Shown here: piece after piece, positions 43,329 through 48,182 of the stretch
Layout of the letters: each line of letters starts with the position of its first letter
Numbering within the stretch: position 1 is the stretch's first letter
Assembly (NCBI GenBank): GCA_018699955.1
Contig: JABISG010000055.1
Coordinates: 1 to 48,182, forward strand
Length of the DNA: 48,182 bases
Reading direction: 5' to 3'
Source of the DNA: Planctomycetaceae bacterium
Lineage (GTDB): Bacteria; Planctomycetota; Planctomycetia; Planctomycetales; Planctomycetaceae
Made by a program: the position numbers and the translations under genes
The notes under the pieces: generated by a model
Seen by the model: only the letters and a program-made list of their open reading frames with translations
Database searches by the model: none
What the model was told of the DNA's origin: nothing

Positions 43329-44927
43329 ATGTTGAAGAGCATCGTCACGGTAATCGCCCTCCTGTTGGCACAGACATCTCTCGTTTCTGCCAGTGCAGGC
43401 GAGCGTCCCAACATCGTCCTCATCATGGCCGACGATCTTGGCTTTGCAGATTTGGGGTGTTACGGCTCGGAGATCGAGACGCCGAATCTCGATGCCCTGG
43501 CGGACGGAGGACTGCGTTTCTCGCAATTCTATAACACGGCCAAATGCCATTCATCGCGGGTCTCGTTGCTGACCGGACTCTATTGCGATCAGGCGGGCAG
43601 CGCGCGACTCAATCGTGGGGCCACTATTGCCGAAGTGCTGGCCGACGCTGGGTATTTCACTGCCATGTCGGGCAAGTGGCACCTCAATCAACAACCGACC
43701 GATTTCGGGTTCGACCGTTATTTTGGGCACCTCTCCGGTGCAACCAACTTCTTCACCGGCGACGACACCTTTCGGCTCAACGGAGAGAAGTGGAAAGTTC
43801 CCAAGACCCTCAACGGACGCCCGTTTTACACAACGCATGCCATTGCCGACTTCGCACTGCAGTTTCTCGAAGAAGCCACCAAAGGGAAGGAACCGTTTCT
43901 GCTATACACGGCCTTCAATGCGCCGCATTACCCGCTTCAAGCTCCCGAGAGTGCGGTTCGCAAATACGACGGCCGATACGATGGCGGCTGGGACAAACTT
44001 CGCGAAGAACGGCACCGTCGCCAAATCAAGTCGGGGCTGTTGTCGGCGAAGTGGGAACTCAGCCCGCGACCGGATCACGTTCCCGCATGGAACAGTCTCA
44101 GCAAAAAGGATCGCCAGTGGGAAGCCGACCGCATGGAGGTATTCGCGGCAATGGTCGATTTGCTCGACCAGAACGTCGGCCGGCTGGTGGACTTTCTCAA
44201 GCAAAAAGGTCTCTACGACGACACATTGATTCTCTTCTGTTCGGACAACGGTGCCTGTCCCTTTGAACGGACCCGAGGGCGCTATCTGAAACCGTGGGAT
44301 CCAAAATCGTATTGGACTTACGATGCCAGTTGGGCACATGCCGGCAACACCCCGTTTCGTCTCTACAAGCAAAACCAGCACGAGGGCGGCATCTCTTCGC
44401 CATTGATCGTCCACTGGCCCGATCATCTGAAGACCGAGCCCGGTTCCATCACCGATCAGCCTGGGCATCTCATCGACTTTATGGCCACCTTCGTCGATCT
44501 TGCCGATGTGAAATATCCGAAACAGATAGGCGATCGCCGCATCGATCCGTTGCAGGGCAAATCGCTGCTGCCAATATTTCAGGGGAAGCAGCGACAGCCG
44601 CACGAGTCGCTTTACTTCCATTTCGGCACCGACCGTGCCTTGCGGCAAGGTCCGTGGAAACTCGTCTCCGCCAAGTTAGGCAAGTGGGAACTCTACAATC
44701 TGGATGATGACCGCACCGAACTGCACGACATTTCAGAGCAGCATCCCCAGCGCGTCGCGAAGATGGCGAATGAGTGGTTTCAGCTGGCTGAAAATGTGGA
44801 CCGTCTCAAAGGGCGTGGTCTGGCTCCGGCCGGAAAGAATGTCAAACCGCTCAACTTCCGCAAAGACACCAGCAAAGGATTTGCACCGAGTGGAAATGGG
44901 AAAGCCAAGAGGAAGAAAGACAAGTAG
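43329..44927 (+). CDS. Exported sulfatase (CHSSR motif)
   Basis: The product is 532 residues. The ATG at 43329 has CGAGGAA seven bases upstream; a signal peptide (VTVIALLLAQTSLVSASAG) follows. The metal pair D35-D36 is in MADDLGFADLG. The formylglycine motif is CHSSRVSLLTG with C73: the third position is Ser rather than the commoner Pro or Ala, which is permitted in C-x-[PSA]-x-R. FCSDNGACPFE is the distal metal segment. It is an S1-type arylsulfatase or sulfohydrolase acting on sulfated sugars in the periplasm. The end is lysine-rich and basic. It is followed after 86 bases by another sulfatase on the same strand. Confidence 0.95.
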   Translation: MLKSIVTVIALLLAQTSLVSASAGERPNIVLIMADDLGFADLGCYGSEIETPNLDALADGGLRFSQFYNTAKCHSSRVSLLTGLYCDQAGSARLNRGATIAEVLADAGYFTAMSGKWHLNQQPTDFGFDRYFGHLSGATNFFTGDDTFRLNGEKWKVPKTLNGRPFYTTHAIADFALQFLEEATKGKEPFLLYTAFNAPHYPLQAPESAVRKYDGRYDGGWDKLREERHRRQIKSGLLSAKWELSPRPDHVPAWNSLSKKDRQWEADRMEVFAAMVDLLDQNVGRLVDFLKQKGLYDDTLILFCSDNGACPFERTRGRYLKPWDPKSYWTYDASWAHAGNTPFRLYKQNQHEGGISSPLIVHWPDHLKTEPGSITDQPGHLIDFMATFVDLADVKYPKQIGDRRIDPLQGKSLLPIFQGKQRQPHESLYFHFGTDRALRQGPWKLVSAKLGKWELYNLDDDRTELHDISEQHPQRVAKMANEWFQLAENVDRLKGRGLAPAGKNVKPLNFRKDTSKGFAPSGNGKAKRKKDK

Positions 44928-45013
44928 TCACATGAGATCCGCGAATGGTTCTTATCGATGAAGGTCCTGCAGACAAACAAACGAAACACCAATTTGCATC
45001 GCGAGTTCACAAC

Positions 45014-46474
45014 ATGAAAATCCGATTCTCTATTGCGGTCCTCTTTTTGACAGCCGGACTATCATCCGCTGTTCCCGAGGCATCCGCTGCTGCCGAGACG
45101 CCGACGGCAAAGTCCAAATACAATGTGCTGTTTATCATCTCGGATGATCTGACGGCGACGGCTTTGTCCTGCTACGGGAACAAGGTCTGCAGCACTCCGA
45201 ACATCGACCGGCTGGCTGCGCGAGGCACACGCTTCACGCGGGCGTATTGTCAGGGAACGTTCTGTGGACCGTCACGGGCATCGTTTATGTCGGGCTATTA
45301 TCCCCATGCGACCGGCGTGCTGGGATACATCAGCCCAAGGAAGGCAATCGGCGACCGTGAGACGTGGTCGCAGCATTTCAAGAACGCCGGCTATTACACC
45401 GCGCGCGTCAGCAAGATTTTTCACATGGGCGTGCCGGGGGGAATTGAAAAGGGAACCGACGGCGCCGACGACCCCGCATCGTGGACCGAGAAATTCAACA
45501 GTCAGGGGCCGGAATGGAAAGCGCCGGGAATCGGTGAGACACTGGAAGGCAATCCCGATGGGAAGAAACCGGTGGTCGGTGGTAACACATTTGTCGTCGT
45601 CGAGGCCGACGGCGACGACCTCGTCCATTCCGATGGCAAAACGGCCGCCAAAGCATGCGAGTTGATTCAACGCCACAAAGACGACACGTTCTTCCTCGGT
45701 GTCGGCTTCGTGCGACCGCACGTGCCGTTTGTCGCGCCAAAGCCCTACTACAAATCGTTCCTGCCCTACAGCAGCATGTTGCTGCCCGAAAAGGTCGCCG
45801 GTGATTGGGACGACATTCCCCGTGCCGGCATCAATTACAAAACCAGCCTGAATATGAAGATGGACGTCAGGCGGCAAAAGAAAGCCGTCGGCGGATACTA
45901 TGCCTCGGTCGCCTACATGGATGCACAAGTCGGCAAAGTGTTGAATGTACTCAAGGAAGCTAAACTTGATGACAAGACGATTGTCATCTTCACCAGCGAT
46001 CACGGCTACCATCTTGGCGAACACGATTTCTGGGCTAAGGTCAGCCTGCACGATGAATCGGCTGCTGTGCCGCTTATCATCAGCGTTCCGGATAAACAGC
46101 CCGCCGTCTGTCATTCGTTTGCCGAACTGCTCGATCTGTATCCGACCATCAGTAGTCTCTGTGGACTGGAAGTCCCGGCTCGTCTGCAGGGCAAGAATAT
46201 TTCAGCGATGCTCGACAATCCGACTCACACGGTTCGCGATGCGGCCTTCTGTGTGAATGGCCGCGGATTCCTACTGCGAGAAGACCGCTGGGCCTACATT
46301 CAATACGGCGAGAATGCGGCTCGCGGGATTGAGTTGTTCGACATGAAGGACGACCCCAAGCAATACAGCAACCTCGCCGGCCTGCCCAGGTTCAAGCCAG
46401 TCGTCGATGCGTTTAAGGCAAAGTTCGCCGCCAAGATGAAAGCCGTTCGCGACAACGATCTCGGCAGGAAATAA
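45014..46474 (+). CDS. Exported sulfatase, iduronate-2-sulfatase-like (CGPSR motif)
   Basis: The product is 486 residues from the ATG opening MKIRFSIAVLFLTAGLSSA, a clear signal peptide. No strong Shine-Dalgarno is visible. The metal pair D44-D45 is in IISDDLTATALSCYGN; the formylglycine Cys is C84 in CGPSRASFMSG. The stretch FFLGVGFVRPHVPFVAPKPYY, GGYYASVAYMDAQVG and FTSDHGYHLGEHDFWAK are characteristic of the iduronate-2-sulfatase/choline-sulfatase-like group (S1_7 type). It is probably exported, co-transcribed with the previous sulfatase, and acts on a sulfated glycan. Which glycan is not shown. Confidence 0.95.
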   Translation: MKIRFSIAVLFLTAGLSSAVPEASAAAETPTAKSKYNVLFIISDDLTATALSCYGNKVCSTPNIDRLAARGTRFTRAYCQGTFCGPSRASFMSGYYPHATGVLGYISPRKAIGDRETWSQHFKNAGYYTARVSKIFHMGVPGGIEKGTDGADDPASWTEKFNSQGPEWKAPGIGETLEGNPDGKKPVVGGNTFVVVEADGDDLVHSDGKTAAKACELIQRHKDDTFFLGVGFVRPHVPFVAPKPYYKSFLPYSSMLLPEKVAGDWDDIPRAGINYKTSLNMKMDVRRQKKAVGGYYASVAYMDAQVGKVLNVLKEAKLDDKTIVIFTSDHGYHLGEHDFWAKVSLHDESAAVPLIISVPDKQPAVCHSFAELLDLYPTISSLCGLEVPARLQGKNISAMLDNPTHTVRDAAFCVNGRGFLLREDRWAYIQYGENAARGIELFDMKDDPKQYSNLAGLPRFKPVVDAFKAKFAAKMKAVRDNDLGRK

Positions 46475-46650
46475 TTGCGACGGTGTGCGCCGCGACTCAA
46501 CGTGGGGGGAGAACCTGCCACGGAAAATGAACCGGTGTGTATTGGAATCGAAAAGGACTTGTTCGCTTTTTCGCCACGAAGATCACCGGCGTGCCTGCGG
46601 TAGGACGACCGCCATCCTGCCCGGCTTCGCGGCCATCGGCACGATCATGT

Positions 46651-46737
46651 GCTGACGCCAGGACGGGCCGTCAGCAGTGGCGAGTGAAAACTCGCTAAGA
46701 CCCCAAAAACCGATGTGATCAGTAGGGACAACTGATC
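46651..46737. other. Three consecutive perfect hairpins
   Basis: GCTGACG/CGTCAGC (46651-46657 with 46669-46675), GCGAGT-gaaa-ACTCGC (46680-46695, a GNRA-type tetraloop) and GATCAGT/ACTGATC (46717-46723 with 46731-46737) occur within 87 bases. No T tract follows. The arrangement resembles a folded RNA more than a terminator, but it matches no family I know. The first stem shares CTGACG/CGTCAG with the hairpin of the repeat copies at 46742 and 47750. Confidence 0.45.
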
Positions 46738-46741
46738 CTGT

Positions 46742-46988
46742 GGGTTCGATGGGAAATAGTGATTTCACCCCAATCCCGGCAGCGATCTGTTTCGCGCGAT
46801 CGGCTTTTGAGAGACTCACAACAGAAGAAACGCTGACTGAAATGAATTCCGTCAGCGTTTCTTGCTATCACATCAGTCAAAAAGGACTTCTCCTCATTTC
46901 CCTGTCAAGGAGTCCCAGCGGCTCCATCGGGAGCTACGTTCTCTGTAGCTACAGGAAAATCCCTCATACCCACGGTAAACCCCTCAGG
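46742..46988. repeat. Structured repeat, copy A (upstream of the globin gene)
   Basis: About 245 bases that align over their length with 47750-47998. Shared blocks include GATTTCAC, a pyrimidine-rich part with CCCGGCAGCG/CCCGACAGCG, a hairpin with a CGCTGAC stem, AAAAAGGA, GGGAGCTA and CCCTCA/CCCACA. In this copy the hairpin is 46827-46841 with 46847-46861, 15 bp with one mismatch and loop ATGAA. Confidence 0.7.
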
Positions 46989-47228
46989 CAAGTCCGACGG
47001 TCACGCAATCGCGCCGCTACCGATCACTTCGATTCACGAGACACAATGGCCTTCGACTGCTCAGCGGCCATTGGCAAGCTATGTTGTCTGACGTGACAGG
47101 TCGGTATCCGCAGTCTAACGGTTTGGTGGCTATTGAGGAAGAATCTTCGCGTAGAAGACTCAAGAACAGACAGCAACCCATTTGGGTTTGTTCGTTGAGG
47201 CCAACCCAAAAAAAGAGAGACCAATACG

Positions 47229-47666
47229 ATGCTATCTTCCCCCCAACTGATCACGCGACAGCAAGAGGCTCAAGCTGTTCTTCTTGTGAACAGCAGCTAC
47301 GGACGCTGTTGCGTTCAAAAAGAATTCTTCGATCTGTTCTATGAGACTTTCATGGGCAAATCGCCGGCGATTGCGGAGATGTTCGCCCACACCGACATGA
47401 CGGCCCAAAAAATCGTCTTGCGGACGGGAATTGCTCATCTCATTTCCTATGCCAAAGGCAAAGGGATCGCCAAACGAAAACTTGAGGAATTGGGAGAGCG
47501 GCACGACCGGGATCATCTCGCGATTAAGCCCGAAATGTACGAAATGTGGGTCGATTCGTTGCTGGAAGCCGTACAAGAGTTCGATCCCAAATACGAGGCA
47601 GGTGCGGAGGAAGCCTGGCGATACGTTTTGGCGCGAGGAATCGAACTCATGAATTCCAAGTATTGA
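47229..47666 (+). CDS. Single-domain globin
   Basis: The product is 145 residues, the usual length of a single-domain globin, with no signal peptide. The helical pattern fits: residues 20-40 (SYGRCCVQKEFFDLFYETFM) form the A-B region, IAEMFAHTDMTAQKIVLRTG the C-E region, and LEELGERHDRDHLAIKPEMYEMWVDSLLEAV the F-G region. The proximal haem His is most likely H92 in LGERH, with H96 an alternative, and PEMYEMW is the following helix G start. Bacterial globins bind oxygen or nitric oxide. The gene stands alone in a large gap between two diverged copies of a structured repeat, so it may have been duplicated or moved as a unit. Haem ligand type cannot be decided from sequence alone. Confidence 0.82.
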   Translation: MLSSPQLITRQQEAQAVLLVNSSYGRCCVQKEFFDLFYETFMGKSPAIAEMFAHTDMTAQKIVLRTGIAHLISYAKGKGIAKRKLEELGERHDRDHLAIKPEMYEMWVDSLLEAVQEFDPKYEAGAEEAWRYVLARGIELMNSKY

Positions 47667-47749
47667 GTAAGCATTCTGCTCGTCGTGTCAGTTATTCAGA
47701 CTGTTCAGAGTCTGGAATCGAAGAATTGGAAGTGGCCCACTAACCCAGA

Positions 47750-47998
47750 GGGAATCGGTGGGAATTTGCGATTTCACTCCTCTCCCGACAGCGCTGAATC
47801 GTCGCTATCGGTTCCAGAATGACTTACGACAAGAAAACGCTGACGGAAATGACTTCCGTCAGCGTTTTTCGCTGTCAACGCAGCGAAAAAGGATTCCCCC
47901 GCATACCCCTCAGATTTCAGGCAAGGAAAGCCAATGGCTCTTTGCGGGAGCTAGGTTCTTCATATCTGCAGGTAATTCCCACAGACCCGCCCCACGAT
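47750..47998. repeat. Structured repeat, copy B (downstream of the globin gene)
   Basis: The second, diverged copy of the element at 46742-46988, in the same orientation. The hairpin here is perfect: 15 bp (47834-47848 with 47854-47868) with loop ATGAC and a run of five T in the 3' arm and after it. It lies 47 bases before the IS end. Confidence 0.7.
47834..47869 (+). terminator. Terminator-like hairpin of repeat copy B
   Basis: A perfect 15-bp stem, AAAACGCTGACGGAA and its complement, ends in TTTTT. Part of the T run pairs with the A run, so it would end transcription on the plus strand and could also do so on the minus strand. It lies about 170 bases after the globin stop codon, which is far for a simple terminator. 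Confidence 0.55.
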
Positions 47999-48045
47999 CA
48001 CGCCTCAAAGACACGCCTCAAGCACCCTCCCCACAATCACTCCGC

Positions 48046-48182
48046 TGGCCTTCCCCCCTTTAATTGATCCACAGCGAGTGAGAGAATCTTGACCGGGCTG
48101 AACACCCGGAAAGGATTCTTTGAGATGAAACAGAACCGACACACGGTGGACCAGATCATTGCCAAGTTGCGTCGTGCTGACG
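48046..48182 (+). mobile_element. IS3-family-like insertion sequence, left end (copy 2, truncated by window edge)
   Basis: This is the same terminal sequence as at 138-2, now reading into the right edge of the window, beginning TGGCCTTCCCCCCTTT. The flanking bases of the two copies differ beyond the shared 138 bases, which supports the boundary at 48046 (or 48045). Identity over the whole visible length implies recent transposition of both copies. Confidence 0.8.
48125..48182 (+). CDS. IS3-type transposase OrfA, N-terminal fragment (copy 2)
   Basis: The first 19 codons are identical in product to the fragment at 1-59 (MKQNRHTVDQIIAKLRRAD). The gene continues beyond the window. The spacing from the proposed IS terminus to ATG is 79 bases. 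A GGAAAGG about 14 bases before the ATG is a weak ribosome binding site. Confidence 0.75.
   Translation, partial: MKQNRHTVDQIIAKLRRAD

Larger units (their letters stand above)
46475..47228. other. Long structured intergenic region upstream of the globin gene
   Basis: These 754 bases contain no convincing coding frame. From 46651 to 46861 there are four successive hairpins, the last inside a repeat copy that recurs after the globin gene. The remaining 240 bases before the globin start have no recognisable element. The globin gene has an AGAGAGA-like purine stretch upstream of its ATG. Confidence 0.5.
47667..48045. other. Intergenic region between the globin gene and the right IS
   Basis: These 379 bases hold repeat copy B and, before it, a small hairpin (CAGACT/AGTCTG, 47697-47702 with 47709-47714). 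No coding frame is supported. Confidence 0.5.

Noticed and set aside
46742..47998. The repeat copies flanking the globin gene as integron attC sites of a gene cassette
   Set aside because: The hairpin is a simple perfect stem without the RYYYAAC and GTTRRRY core sites and without the unpaired bases typical of attC, and no integrase is present.
1..48182. A CRISPR array
   Set aside because: No run of regularly spaced direct repeats was found. The repeats present are palindromes, a pair of 15-base direct repeats at 2454-2489 and two 245-bp copies.
1..48182. tRNA or rRNA genes
   Set aside because: I looked through the gaps for cloverleaf stems with GGTTCRA-type T-arms and for rRNA motifs and found none that hold together.
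1..48182. Prophage or conjugative module explaining the inverted IS ends
   Set aside because: No integrase, capsid, tail, relaxase or secretion genes were seen. The content is ordinary planctomycete chromosome.

Overview
The window looks like a fragment of a Planctomycetota chromosome. The evidence is the gene content: three DUF1501 Tat-exported proteins, a PSCyt/DUF1549/DUF1553 protein, a giant beta-propeller/HEAT protein with a Pirellula/Verrucomicrobium-type c-haem domain, a DUF1080 protein, three sulfatases, an ECF sigma factor next to a membrane Ser/Thr kinase, and a kinase-FGE-LamG fusion. Many intergenic gaps also carry short perfect palindromes, as is common in this phylum. No rRNA, tRNA, CRISPR array or phage module was seen. 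Both ends of the window carry the same IS3-type transposon end in opposite orientation (138 identical bases). The window is therefore probably a contig that breaks inside two copies of one insertion sequence.

Layout. 1-1391: IS end cutting an exported protease-like gene on the minus strand. 1874-4960: an A-type Fe-S carrier, then an ECF sigma factor and a membrane kinase. 5205-9343: an ABC exporter, a prenyltransferase-fold protein without visible zinc ligands, and a methyltransferase. 9804-16558: a DUF11-type lipoprotein, a DUF1501 protein, an outer-membrane-type protein, a small exported protein, a Gfo/Idh/MocA oxidoreductase and an orphan Tat signal. 16526-19326 (minus): a two-gene exported TPR unit. 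Upstream of it lie a promoter, a short upstream ORF and an intrinsic terminator that resemble an attenuator. 19425-25671: a B3-type metallo-beta-lactamase-fold protein, a sulfatase, and the DUF1553-DUF1501 pair. 25919-28482: an OB-like lipoprotein and a large DUF11-repeat protein. 29084-36903: a plus-strand run of DUF1501, TolB-like propeller, alpha/beta hydrolase, propeller-HEAT-haem protein and DUF1080. 36968-42993 (minus): kinase-FGE-LamG fusion and an M16 peptidase. 43329-46474: two tandem exported sulfatases. 47229-47666: a globin gene flanked by two diverged copies of a structured repeat of about 245 bp. Then the second IS end.

How the genes may work together. Most of the content fits polysaccharide use: sulfatases remove sulfate, and the DUF1080, Gfo/Idh and propeller-haem proteins act on sugars or carry out redox chemistry in the periplasm. 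The PSCyt and DUF1501 proteins belong to the same exported repertoire. The ECF-kinase pair and the kinase fusion are signalling systems. The points most worth following up are the leader of the TPR operon, the structured repeats around the globin gene, and the spread of palindromic repeats, one of which lies in frame with the 5' end of a kinase gene.
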